Notes: generated from the sequence alone by a model not told the origin. Positions 16,322 through 25,500 are shown, numbered from the stretch's first letter. The stretch: 64,000 bases of DNA from Cytophagales bacterium (GCA_947457925.1 CANGYA010000001.1:1-64000), one strand, 5' to 3'. Program-made: numbers and translations.

Positions 16322-16972
16322 TTATCTATTCAAAATTAAAGTTTTCAAATACTGCAACATATACACAATTTTGGTAAGGTCATCAGGATTAGTGGCTAAA
16401 TATTGCTTAGAAACACAATATTCTTTACCGTTGAGTACGGTAAAAGTCCAGCTTTCACCTATCAACCAAGCCCCGTAAATGGGTTTGTTATCCTTATTTT
16501 CTTCTTGTGCCAACAACATTGCAATTAAGGCTTGTGCCTCAGCATCTATTCTATCACCTTTACTTTTTTTAAATTCTTGTAAGAAAAAATAAGGAAATTT
16601 GGGTCTCCCTCCTAAAGTTGGTGTGGCAATCATACAATCGCAAATAATAGAAAACTCATAGCCTTGTAAAATACCACTCAAAGGTCTTTCATAAAAAAGT
16701 TTGATTTTATGAGGTACTTCAACATGGCTTGCTCGAAAAACCACACTAATAAAATTCATTTTCAATTCCTCTTCATTCCATTCATTTTGGTTGATAATTA
16801 GGTCTTGACGTGCTTCTTCCAATACTTCTTGATAGTTAGGGCTAATTGTACCTGTAGCTTGTTCCCATTCCAATAAGTATTTACAATTTCTCAGCGTATG
16901 AATCTCCAAAGCTTCTTTCACATTCGCTACATCCGTCAATGAAATCGTATTTTTTTCTTTTTCGGGTTCCAT
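16322..16972 (-). CDS. PD-(D/E)XK nuclease-fold-like protein B
   Basis: A 216-residue soluble protein that shares its core with the proteins at 4480 and 55956: an Asp strand (IICDCMIA), then YFFLQEFKKSKGD with the E-x-K pair, a helix AEAQALIAMLLAQE, and the tail IYGAWLIGESWTFTVL followed by a final helix DLTKIVYMLQYLKTL. I prefer ATG 16972, 13 bases after the permease stop; the longer form from 17005 would overlap the permease by 20 bases. It lies inside the ABC importer operon between the permease and the receptor, an odd place for a nuclease-fold protein. Activity is unproven. Confidence 0.72.
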   Translation of the reverse strand: MEPEKEKNTISLTDVANVKEALEIHTLRNCKYLLEWEQATGTISPNYQEVLEEARQDLIINQNEWNEEELKMNFISVVFRASHVEVPHKIKLFYERPLSGILQGYEFSIICDCMIATPTLGGRPKFPYFFLQEFKKSKGDRIDAEAQALIAMLLAQEENKDNKPIYGAWLIGESWTFTVLNGKEYCVSKQYLATNPDDLTKIVYMLQYLKTLILNR

Positions 16973-16985
16973 ATAGTTTTTTATT

Positions 16986-17726
16986 TTACAAATACCATTT
17001 ACCAATTTTCTTTTCTACGCCATAAATCAAAACATACATCAAGCCACCCAACAAAGCAGAAAGTACAAGGCTACACATCATTAATTCTGGTTCAAGTCTT
17101 TTTGCAGCCAAAAATAGGTTTTTACCTAAACCAATTTCTGCCCCATTAAACTCTGCCACAATAGCCCCAATAACCGCCAAGGTTGAAGAAACTTTTAGCC
17201 CTGTCATAATACTTGGCATTGCCAAAGGAAAATAAACATGAACTATTTTTTGTTGGGTATTTGCATTATAAATATACATCAACTCGTGTATATTTTTGTT
17301 GATTAGCTTTACACCATTAGAAAAGTTTACGAATATAGGAAAAAAGCATAACAAAACAGCCATAAAAATCTTTGCAGTTGCCCCTGCCCCAAATAAAATA
17401 ATAAATAAAGGTGCTAAGGTAATTAACGGTATTACTTGACTTACGACCATAACAGGTAATATAAATTCCATAAATTTTGGAAAATAAAAGCAAATTATCA
17501 TAGTGCCAAAACTAAAAACTGTTGCTATCAATAAGCCTAAAAATGCTTCATAAAAAGTTACCCACGTTGATTCACTCAATGCAACATAATTTTCTGCAAA
17601 ATAAGCCATTATCAAACTTGGACTACTTATCAATACTCTCACTATGTTGTTTTGGGCTGCATATTCCCAAAAAAATAGTAAACAACAAGTAAAAATTAAG
17701 TATATGGTAATTTGTATCTTTTTCAT
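16986..17726 (-). CDS. ABC transporter permease (SsuC/TauC-like)
   Basis: Integral membrane subunit of 246 residues with about six hydrophobic helices. The EAA loop before the fifth helix is recognisable around MYIYNANTQQKIVHVYFPLAMPSIMTGLKV (residues about 150-180; short form IYNAN...FPLAMPSIMTGLK), typical of nitrate/sulfonate/taurine-type permeases. Its start overlaps the ATPase stop by four bases, so the two are translationally coupled. It forms the channel for the solute delivered by the lipoprotein at 15293. Confidence 0.9.
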   Translation of the reverse strand: MKKIQITIYLIFTCCLLFFWEYAAQNNIVRVLISSPSLIMAYFAENYVALSESTWVTFYEAFLGLLIATVFSFGTMIICFYFPKFMEFILPVMVVSQVIPLITLAPLFIILFGAGATAKIFMAVLLCFFPIFVNFSNGVKLINKNIHELMYIYNANTQQKIVHVYFPLAMPSIMTGLKVSSTLAVIGAIVAEFNGAEIGLGKNLFLAAKRLEPELMMCSLVLSALLGGLMYVLIYGVEKKIGKWYL

Positions 17727-19051
17727 TCACTGTAAAATTTATTTAAAAGCCTTTTTGCTACTTCTTGCATAAAAGGATATTGTTCGTAATGAGGATTATT
17801 AACTATTTCCTCAAAAAATAATTTGACTTCTGTTTTATCTACGTTTTCTCTTTCAGGTAAAAGACATAAGTATATCCATTTTTTTGTTGGTGGAAAATTA
17901 ACATTTGAAATTCTATTTTTTATACCATCAAATATTGATTCAAAAAAAACATCTTTTCTTGCATACTGATAATATTTTTCATTTATCATAAATGAAAATA
18001 TTTTTTCGTGCCACTCTTTACTAAGAAGTTGATAGTTTAAAATATCCCAAATTAGTTCATACTTTGCGGAATTGTCCACTAAATCCCATAAGGCAATAAA
18101 TCTTTTATGAAATTCAATTTTGTGAGAGAATTTTCTAACTAAAAGACATTTACTTTGTAGTAGTTTAGTATTTATTGGAGATAAAGAACATAATTCTTCA
18201 ATTTCAACTAATATTTCATAAGCCCTTTGTTCTGTAATTTCTTCTCTCAAATTATCTATTAAAGGTGCGTCATTCATTATCAAATTTTGTATTTCTAAAT
18301 ATTCATTTTGCAAATCCTTGATAGCATCAGTTTCAAAAACTCTTGGCAAAGGTTTATTGATAAGAATTTCTTTCAAAATTTTGCCTTCTTTTCCAAAAAC
18401 TAAAATATGGTTAGATAATAATAAGGCTTCTTGAATATCATGTGTAACAATAACAACCATTGGCGAATAGGACTCCCGCAAAACTTCTAATTCTCTGTAT
18501 AACAAAAATTTCCAACGAATATCTAAAGCCCCAAAAGGTTCGTCAAGCAATAAGAGTTGCGGTTTTGTTACAAAAGTTCTTGCTAAGGCTACTCTTGTTT
18601 TCATTCCGCCAGAAAGCTGTGCAGGCAAATAATCTGCAAACTCTTTCAAACCTACCATTTCTATTAAATTATCTATTTCCGCAATTTTACTAGTGTTATT
18701 TTCACTTGTCTTATTTTGGTTATTTGCTTTGATAAATTTTAAAGGCAGAGCAATATTTTCTTTTACAGTCAAATTTGGAAACAAAGTAGGTTCTTGAAAC
18801 ATAAACCCTGTTTTTCCTGCCTTTGTAAATTCTGTGGGAGTTTCATTTTGAATTTTGATATTTCCCTCAAAAGTATTTGTTGCATTGCCTTGTACTAAAC
18901 CACACAATAAACGAAGAAACGTAGATTTACCACAACCCGAAGCACCAACAATAGCAATAATTTTTGCTTCCTTGCTGCTAAAACTAATGTTGTTTAGGAC
19001 TTTCTTAGTTTTGGTAAATCCAAAGTTAATATTTTTGACTTCTAAGTTCAT
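17723..19051 (-). CDS. ABC importer ATPase with extra C-terminal domain
   Basis: First gene of the seven-gene cluster. From ATG 19051 it encodes 442 residues. Residues 1-260 are a complete SsuB/TauB-type ATPase: Walker A GASGCGKST at 36-44, signature LSGGMKTRVALA, Walker B LLLLDEPFGALD, and switch VTHD. Such ATPases usually end near residue 260, but here about 180 more residues follow, helix-rich and aromatic (for example LWDLVDNSAKYELIWDIL), with no motif I know. An upstream in-frame ATG at 19093 adds 14 residues that do not fit the family. The extension could be a regulatory or docking domain for the cluster's signalling proteins. Confidence 0.88.
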   Translation of the reverse strand: MNLEVKNINFGFTKTKKVLNNISFSSKEAKIIAIVGASGCGKSTFLRLLCGLVQGNATNTFEGNIKIQNETPTEFTKAGKTGFMFQEPTLFPNLTVKENIALPLKFIKANNQNKTSENNTSKIAEIDNLIEMVGLKEFADYLPAQLSGGMKTRVALARTFVTKPQLLLLDEPFGALDIRWKFLLYRELEVLRESYSPMVVIVTHDIQEALLLSNHILVFGKEGKILKEILINKPLPRVFETDAIKDLQNEYLEIQNLIMNDAPLIDNLREEITEQRAYEILVEIEELCSLSPINTKLLQSKCLLVRKFSHKIEFHKRFIALWDLVDNSAKYELIWDILNYQLLSKEWHEKIFSFMINEKYYQYARKDVFFESIFDGIKNRISNVNFPPTKKWIYLCLLPERENVDKTEVKLFFEEIVNNPHYEQYPFMQEVAKRLLNKFYSE

Positions 19052-19227
19052 TGTGCTTCGTTTCTCTTGCAATATTAAGACAGCTATTTTCATTATGCAA
19101 ATTTCCCAAAATTTCGATATAATCTTATACGTAACCTTTCCCCTAACTTTATGCTAAGTTATTGATAACCATTGACTTTTGTTTCCTTATTATGCTAATT
19201 GCAAATATAAAAACAAAGGAGGGCTAT
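19052..19227. promoter_or_regulatory. Divergent control region, ABC cluster and DUF3102 gene
   Basis: The 176 bases between the divergent starts must hold both promoters. It contains one copy of the TATAATCTTATA repeat (19118-19129) but no TPP riboswitch, no clear TAnnTTTG box and no obvious long operator. Confidence 0.35.
19216..19222 (+). promoter_or_regulatory. Strong Shine-Dalgarno site
   Basis: AAGGAGG stands five bases before ATG 19228. It is essentially the full complement of the 16S rRNA 3' end and decides the start of the next gene against the upstream in-frame ATG 19162. I see no other gene in the window with such a site. Confidence 0.75.
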
Positions 19228-19767
19228 ATGTGTATCAATGACATCACTACCGAAATCATCGCATTGCAACAGCAAATACAAGAAGCCGAAGAACAAAGTT
19301 TACAGAAGGCATTACGTATAGGCGAATTGTTAAGCTATATCAAAGAAAATGTACCACATGGAGAATTTGGTAATGTGGTGCAACAAATGAATATGCAAGT
19401 CAGGACGGCACAACGCTATAAAGAATTGTATGCACATAAAGATGCTCTTATCGCAAATACGACAGCAATGTCGCATTTGGGTTTACAAGAAGCCTACAAA
19501 ATAGTAGATAAGGAGAAAAAGAAGCAAAAAGCAACTAATAACAAACCAAGTGCCTCTAAAAAAATAACAGTTGCCACTGCCACTATCAAAGAACTAACCG
19601 TTTTTCAAGCTACCGAACAAAAAGTATTTGTAGGCTTTGAAATGGCTGCCGAAGAATTAGAATATTTCCTTCAGTTCATTAAAGACAAAAGTTTTAAAAG
19701 AACCTTAGAAGATAGAGTAAAAAAGTTTTATGAGCAAAATAGGCTTTTAATTACAAATAAAAACTAA
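19228..19767 (+). CDS. DUF3102-like protein
   Basis: A 179-residue soluble protein. The N-terminal half, a coiled coil (IIALQQQIQEAEEQSLQKAL) followed by IGELLSYIKENVPHGEFGN and VRTAQRYKELY, resembles DUF3102, a family known mainly from phages, plasmids and genomic islands; the tail from residue 120 is Lys-rich and helical. ATG 19228 is chosen because a strong Shine-Dalgarno precedes it. Gene content and translation signal both look foreign to this genome, and alkB follows 63 bases later on the same strand. Role unknown; a DNA-associated or regulatory function is only a guess. Confidence 0.72.
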   Translation: MCINDITTEIIALQQQIQEAEEQSLQKALRIGELLSYIKENVPHGEFGNVVQQMNMQVRTAQRYKELYAHKDALIANTTAMSHLGLQEAYKIVDKEKKKQKATNNKPSASKKITVATATIKELTVFQATEQKVFVGFEMAAEELEYFLQFIKDKSFKRTLEDRVKKFYEQNRLLITNKN

Positions 19768-19830
19768 GTATTATTTGAACCAGTACAAGCCCTTGTAAAT
19801 ATTTTAGGTCATCTATCATTAAAAATATCT

Positions 19831-20409
19831 ATGCAACATCTCAAGCTACCCCATGCCTTATTGTCCTACGAAGAAAAATTTTGGGACACTGCCACCGCCA
19901 ACGAAATTTTTGGTGTGTTACTAACAGAAATTAGTTGGGAACACCAACCTATTAAACTGTTTGGCAAGACACATCTGCAACCTCGCCTCACAGCTTGGTA
20001 TGGAGATTTTGCTTATACCTATTCAGGGCTGACCTTGCAGCCTAAAAATTGGCATTCTCTTTTGTTGAAAATCAAGACACAGATAGAACAGGCTACCGGG
20101 TTTGCTTTTAATGCAGTGCTACTGAACCAATACAGAGATGGTAAGGATTATATGGGGTGGCACGCAGACGATGAGCATGGCTTGGGCAAAAACCCCGTCA
20201 TAGCTTCTGCAAGTTTTGGCACTACGCGGAGGTTTCTGCTCCGCAAGAATGATGACCACAGCCAAAAACAGGAGTTGCCTCTTTCACATGGTTCTCTCTT
20301 GGTAATGGCAGGTGAAACACAAAGCCACTACCAACACAGCATACCCAAAGCCATGAAAGTAGAAGGGGTGCGAATTAATCTTACTTTTCGGAAAGAAGGA
20401 AAGGCGTAA
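19831..20409 (+). CDS. alkB: AlkB-type 2-oxoglutarate/Fe(II) dioxygenase
   Basis: Repairs alkylated DNA bases by oxidative demethylation. The 192 residues include the substrate-contact tract NQYRDGKDYMGWHADDE with the H-x-D iron ligands, the FGTTRRFLLRK strand, the distal iron histidine in HYQHSIPK, and the closing RINLTFRK with the 2-oxoglutarate-binding arginines. Length and order match the AlkB/ALKBH2-like branch found in many Bacteroidota. It may be cotranscribed with the DUF3102 gene upstream and ends just before a long inverted repeat. Confidence 0.92.
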   Translation: MQHLKLPHALLSYEEKFWDTATANEIFGVLLTEISWEHQPIKLFGKTHLQPRLTAWYGDFAYTYSGLTLQPKNWHSLLLKIKTQIEQATGFAFNAVLLNQYRDGKDYMGWHADDEHGLGKNPVIASASFGTTRRFLLRKNDDHSQKQELPLSHGSLLVMAGETQSHYQHSIPKAMKVEGVRINLTFRKEGKA

Positions 20410-20415
20410 AAGCAG

Positions 20416-20474
20416 CGTATAATCTTATATAAAATATTCTTTTTAAAGCTAAATATTACATATAAGATTATACG
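20416..20474. repeat. Inverted repeat, TATAATCTTATA family
   Basis: CGTATAATCTTATAT (20416-20430) is perfectly inverted at 20460-20474, and an inner AATATT/AATATT pair extends the structure. It starts seven bases after the alkB stop codon and could end that transcript. Single arms of the same sequence occur at 19116-19131, 22028-22041 and 28348-28361. Confidence 0.75.
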
Positions 20475-20752
20475 ACTTAATTAAGACACAAGGCAGCTAA
20501 TAATTTTTATTCTCGTTATATTGGGCTAAAAACCACTGAAAACAAGCCATTTAGGCATTAAAAAACCAGTAAATTTTAATTTTTTCGGTTAAAATCCCTC
20601 AAAATAGTTTGATTATTAAAAATAGTTAAAAAATAAATTGAAATTTATTTGTTTTTATTACATCAATTTATTTGTTTTGTATTATCAAACGCAAGGCTAA
20701 AAAGTAGGCTTGTCAGAGCAAAAATTTGGCTCAGTGTATTGGTAAAAAAAAC

Positions 20753-20807
20753 AGAGGTGCAAAATTGCCTTGACGTCTGCGACAACTGAAAAGCAATTAG
20801 CACCTCT
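20753..20807 (+). promoter_or_regulatory. Structured leader hairpin
   Basis: AGAGGTGC (20753-20760) pairs with GCACCTCT (20800-20807), and after a small bulge AATTGC (20763-20768) pairs with GCAATT (20793-20798), leaving a 24-base loop. It lies 110 bases before the CHAP-like lipoprotein gene. It could be a regulatory leader or small RNA; it matches no riboswitch I know. Confidence 0.45.
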
Positions 20808-20916
20808 TCACCCAAAGTAGTTCTTACCTTGAAGTGCTTGCAATTTACAAAAATTGTTTGAATGGATAGGTAAAGGCAAAAGTATTTCATCTTTTCACCC
20901 CAAAAACCATTTAAAC

Positions 20917-21864
20917 ATGGACAACAAATTAAAAATCAGAACACTCATCTTAGCAGGTGCTATGATGACAGCAACCATGACGGGTTGCTACAAAGAGAAT
21001 CAAGTGCAGCCTATTTCAGAACACGAGTTACCTTTTGCAGAGAAGACAGCAAAGTCTGCACAAACTCTCAATACAGCCTATAGAAATGGTGAATTGGTAA
21101 GGACACAAAATAATGTGCTTATCAATCAAGCTAACACTATGGCTGTTTTTAAAGTAAGTACATTAACAATGCGTAGTGATTTTACTTTCTTTCCCACTGT
21201 GTTTGTGGCATCAGGGGCAGTCAATATGTATGCTATCTATAAAGTTAATGGGCAGACGACCTTTATCCAAACAACTCGCAGTAATGTAACTGCTGGAAAT
21301 GAGGCACAACCATTTGTATTGCGTAGGGCTTCTTTGCCAGCAATGATTGATGGTAATGAAGTTCAGATTTTAGTTACAAGAGCTACTAATGTAAGTGCTG
21401 CAACTATACACTTCAGACTTTATAGAGACTACACCAATAATCCTATTGGGTGGACTTCTAACACGCCAGACAATCAATTAAATGGTACAAGTTGTGTGTC
21501 ATATATTCGTGGAAAGATTACCACTTTAGCAAGTGCGTCTGTAGTGCCACTTAATTCTTACACACAAAAGAAAGCTATTCTTAATGTTAGAGATGATGCA
21601 GGGCAACTCACAAAAAATATAAAATTTGCACGTAAAGGCATGGCAATTGTTGCTCCAGCAGCAGCACCATGGACTGCAAATGGACACATTGCCTACATAG
21701 AAGAAATACACTCTGATGGAACAATCACGGTCAAAGAAGGTAACAGTGGAGGCAATTTTACCATACGAAGACGTTTCCCTGATGGTAGTGTATATACAGA
21801 CCCTGTTTCTGGTCGAAGATTTTCAGGGCTAAACATTGATGGTTTTTATCACCCTGGACTATAA
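20917..21864 (+). CDS. Lipoprotein with CHAP-like C-terminal domain
   Basis: A 315-residue exported lipoprotein: signal peptide ending MTATMTGC (Cys24). Residues 60-175 look like a beta-rich domain with no family I know. Residues 185-315 resemble a CHAP (NlpC/P60-fold) domain: Cys193 in NGTSCVSYIRGK, a KGMAIVAP strand, His257 in GHIAYIEEI, and VKEGN with a possible third catalytic residue near 274-276. CHAP enzymes cut peptidoglycan peptides or amides, so a cell-wall hydrolase or toxin-like role is possible. ATG 20917 is preferred because it places the signal peptide at the start. A strong terminator follows. Confidence 0.75.
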   Translation: MDNKLKIRTLILAGAMMTATMTGCYKENQVQPISEHELPFAEKTAKSAQTLNTAYRNGELVRTQNNVLINQANTMAVFKVSTLTMRSDFTFFPTVFVASGAVNMYAIYKVNGQTTFIQTTRSNVTAGNEAQPFVLRRASLPAMIDGNEVQILVTRATNVSAATIHFRLYRDYTNNPIGWTSNTPDNQLNGTSCVSYIRGKITTLASASVVPLNSYTQKKAILNVRDDAGQLTKNIKFARKGMAIVAPAAAPWTANGHIAYIEEIHSDGTITVKEGNSGGNFTIRRRFPDGSVYTDPVSGRRFSGLNIDGFYHPGL

Positions 21865-21963
21865 GCTAATCTATGTTTCAAGAAAGTGAAACTTTTTTAG
21901 GTTGTAATCTGGAAATGGCTACCAACTTCTTCAGATAACCAAAAAGTTCATGCTACATAACAC

Positions 21964-21995
21964 ACCTCTTGCTGCCAACAGCAAGAGGTTTTTTT
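21964..21995 (+). terminator. Rho-independent terminator
   Basis: ACCTCTTGCTG pairs perfectly with CAGCAAGAGGT around the loop CCAA and is followed by seven T's. It ends the CHAP-like lipoprotein transcript. Confidence 0.9.
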
Positions 21996-22027
21996 ATTTT
22001 TTTATGCTAAAAATTACATAATAGCAT

Positions 22028-22041
22028 ATATAAGATTATAT
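22028..22041. repeat. TATAATCTTATA repeat arm
   Basis: ATATAAGATTATAT, a single arm of the family described at 20416-20474, in the AT-rich gap before the PID-CTERM-like gene. Confidence 0.5.
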
Positions 22042-22151
22042 GTAAAAATATTAATAAATATATACTATTTAGTTGTTTAATATTAAAATAATTACAATTA
22101 TGTGTTAATAATACCAAATTATATGTTAATTTTATTTCGGTAAAATAACTA

Positions 22152-22487
22152 ATGAAACTAAAACTTACATTATCTATGAAAGCATTTATTTTAAGCACTG
22201 CTCTACTCTTAGCTTTTTTCTTGACTGCCGAAGCTGCTAATCCTTGCGATTGTAACGACCCAGACTATGACCCTCTTTTATGTGCTGCATTGAATCCCCT
22301 TATCCCAGAGTGTCAAGACGGTAATTCGTTCACAGATTGTGCTGGCTGTTTTCAAAAAGTAACAGGCGGTGGAATTCCCACTAATAACGGTGCTGTTTCA
22401 GAGAGTGTCCCCGTAGGCGACCATCTATGGCTATTGATTTTAATAGGTATGGGTTTAAGCTATGCTTACAGTCGAAAAGAAGTGTAG
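22152..22487 (+). CDS. Small exported protein with PID-CTERM-like tail
   Basis: A 111-residue protein with an N-terminal signal (ILSTALLLAFFLTAEA), a short Cys-rich middle (CDCNDPDYD, CAALN, ECQDG, DCAGC) and a C-terminal anchor PVGDHLWLLILIGMGLSYAY followed by SRKEV. A Pro-Val/Ile-Asp/Gly start, one hydrophobic helix and a basic end are the layout of the PID-CTERM sorting signal of Bacteroidota. ATG 22176 is an alternative start giving a tidier signal peptide. The gene is followed 61 bases on by a large T9SS-exported protein, a neighbour type often seen with PID-CTERM proteins. Function unknown; the six cysteines suggest a disulfide-held core. Confidence 0.72.
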   Translation: MKLKLTLSMKAFILSTALLLAFFLTAEAANPCDCNDPDYDPLLCAALNPLIPECQDGNSFTDCAGCFQKVTGGGIPTNNGAVSESVPVGDHLWLLILIGMGLSYAYSRKEV

Positions 22488-22548
22488 TGTTACTATGAAT
22501 TATTGTTTTTCTACTATTTATAATTATTATCTTTAAATTTTTTTTCTT

Positions 22549-25500
22549 ATGAAAAAAGAAATCAATCTTTTAAAAAGCACAAGCCTTGCATTTATAATGA
22601 CTGCTGGCTTTTTTTCAAGCAGTGTGTTTGCACAAGGAAGTGGAGGTCCCGTACCTCCGAATTGCTTACCACAATACACTGTAATCAATAACAATATTTG
22701 TGGTAACGCAGATATTATAAGTAAAACACTTAATACTTCCTGCCAAGTAAGCACACAAGATTTTTTGTTCAAATATCTTTCTGGCAGTAACCCTGTGCTA
22801 CGAGCAGAGGTAGTTACTTTGCCTAACGCAAGCAATGGACAAAAAACAACTGTAAGGCTAAAAAAATGTGATGGAACAGCATTATCTTCGGCTGGTAGAG
22901 CTTGGGTTCACGACCCAATGGGTTATTACTATGGTTGCAAAAATTTTGCATCAGGCTCAACCTTTGTGGACATAGAAATACCAGCTTTGAATTATTCCGC
23001 AGGGCAGGATACACAGTTTCGTGTCTTATTGGAAAGTACAACAGATGCACAACGGTTTACCTCTCAAACCTTTGCCATCAATTTTAATGCTAAGCCTTGT
23101 AAGACTTATCCACAACAGAATCAACAAGATGTACCAATAGTGGGCGTAAATCTTGTGTGGAATGCCTTAATTACACCCGTACCAGCTTCTTGGAAGTACA
23201 GAGTGTATTGGAGAAAGAAAGGGACTGCAAATTATACAGAAGAACCATTTATAGTAGGGGCTAACAACAATAGTTTCTCCTTGCCTACTCTTGAATATAA
23301 CACAGAGTATGAGTATAATGTCGTTTCGTTTTTTGGAAGTGTTCCTACACCACACTTGGCAGAAACTTTTACGTTCAGGACTATGCAAGACCCTACGCCT
23401 CCACCACCGCCACCATGCTATCCCGAAGTTCAAAACAGAGAACATTGGAATTGGAATGATACCTTGGCTACCTATAATATAATGCAATGTGGACATTTGT
23501 ATGACAGAGTAGATAATATAGATGACCCTTCTTGGGTTACAGAGGTTAATTTTGATGCAAGTACACAAAATGTAGAGATTAAAATGAAGCCAAATAAAAC
23601 CCTCAATTATAGGTATGCTTCATTCAGATTTTGGACAACAGAAGGGCGAGGGTTTACTTGGCAAGTAGTCCAGAAACCAATGGAATTTGCCGATATTATC
23701 ATCAAAAGAGTGGATACCACAACAATCTGCGATAACATCACCATTCAACAAATCGAAACTAATTTGACGGAGCTAACTAACGACTATTTTATTACAGTAG
23801 TTGCAGTAACAGAAGAAGAACCTAACGGAATTGTAGTTGTTACAGATTACGCAGGAAATATGCTGGCTAATGGTTTTCAGTTGGAGTTACCAGCCAATTC
23901 GCAACGGTTTAGCAACGTCAAAAAATTGCGTTTTATTTTACAGGCAAATTATGGAGGCTTTGCAGGTGGTTCTTATTTGCAAGTTAGCGAAGATGACTAC
24001 TTCTTTGCAGGAGTACCTCACCCTGTTTTATCACACCAAACAACCTTAGAGGCTTGCGAAAACGGAACTTATCAATGCAGGTTTTTGTCTGCAAACAATT
24101 CAGGCAATTACAAATATGCGGTGTATGATAGTAAAGGCGATTTGCTTGACGAAATTAGCGAATATTTTACTTTTCCTGTTGGTACAGCCCCGATAGACTT
24201 AGTAGTAAAGGTGATAGATAAAGACTGCAATAAATTTTCTGATGCGTATAATTTCACAATTACACCAATCTCAAAACCTAATGTAAGCATAGCTTCTAAT
24301 ACCAACCAAAGCATTGTAAACCAGCTAATTACAGTAACTTTAACGGCAAATCAAGCACAATACGTAAACACACCGCCAATGATTTTTGTAAGTATCAACA
24401 ACGGAGCTTATCTTGAATTGCAGATACCTGTTATTAATAATTCCTTTGTTTACACACCAACAGTTATAGGTACTTATACATTCAGAACAAGCTACAGAGG
24501 CAATTTAGGTTGTTGGGGCGAGGCTATTTCTGACGAGATAACAGTAGAAAATGCGGTTGTTTCCACTTCTGATGTGTATGTAAGTGCAGCCACAGGTAAT
24601 GATTTAACAGGAAATGGAACTTTACAAAGCCCTTATAAGACCATTGGCAAAGGGTTAAGTATCATCACCACAGGGGCAGCTTTACATTTTGCAGGTCATT
24701 TCAACGAAGAAGCAACTATTACTAAAAATATTAGCTTAATCGGAGATGGTGAAGATACATCAAGCATAGGCATTTTGCGAATTGTGTCAGGGCAAGAAGT
24801 GTCTATTTTAGGTAATTTTGGTATCACAAACAGGTTAGAAGTTGAAAATGGAGCTTTAGTGTCCAACATGGGAAATTCAATCTGGCTAAAATCTGATGCT
24901 ACTAAAACAGCTACTGCCCGTATAGAAGGCACAATTACAGATGCTATTGCAGCCGAAAGATACTTTACGACACCTTTTTCTGGTGCTTTATTTGGTAGCC
25001 CAATGGCAGAGCAAGCCTTTGCAGATTTGCCTTTTGCTACTCAGCCCAAAGAATTTAAAGAGAATGTGGTTACAACTTCTTTAAATAATGGCTATTTAAC
25101 AACAGCAGATATAATGGCAGCAGTAGGTAAAGGTTACAGAGTAGTTTATATGGCAGGTACACAAAAAGTTATTGTTTGGGGTAATCCAAACAATGACCCA
25201 AGCTATTCACAAATTATCTCACGCACACATACGGGATTTGCATCGGCTGGTGGGTATAACCTTGTGTCTAATATGTATTTCATGCCTTTAGATTTTGATA
25301 GCATCAATCAAAGTAATTTAGGGCAAATCAACGGAATAGCTTATTTCTTTGAAGCAACTTCTCCAACGGCTGGAGTCTTCAAGACTTATAACTCGATTAC
25401 GAAAGTTTCGGTAGGGGGTGCAAGCAAAGCAATACCTACTTTCCAAGCTTTTTTTGTGCGTAGAACTGTTGTAGGAACTGCAAACTTTACAATAGGTAAA

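Larger units (their letters stand above)
20410..20916. other. Intergenic stretch with cruciform and leader hairpin
   Basis: No gene I trust. It contains the 59-base inverted repeat at 20416-20474, AT-rich sequence, and a well-formed hairpin at 20753-20807 that would lie in the 5' leader of the lipoprotein gene. A 75-codon minus-strand frame across 20663-20890 has no family resemblance. Confidence 0.5.

Noticed and set aside
19052-19160. Possible TPP riboswitch before the ABC importer
   Set aside because: The conserved CTGAGA and ACCTGA-type segments are absent on the minus strand.
20663-20890. A 75-codon minus-strand frame in the lipoprotein leader
   Set aside because: No similarity, and it crosses the structured hairpin; likely chance.
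23107-23115. TTATCCACA, a perfect DnaA box
   Set aside because: Single copy inside a coding region, no cluster, no AT-rich unwinding site or origin genes nearby.
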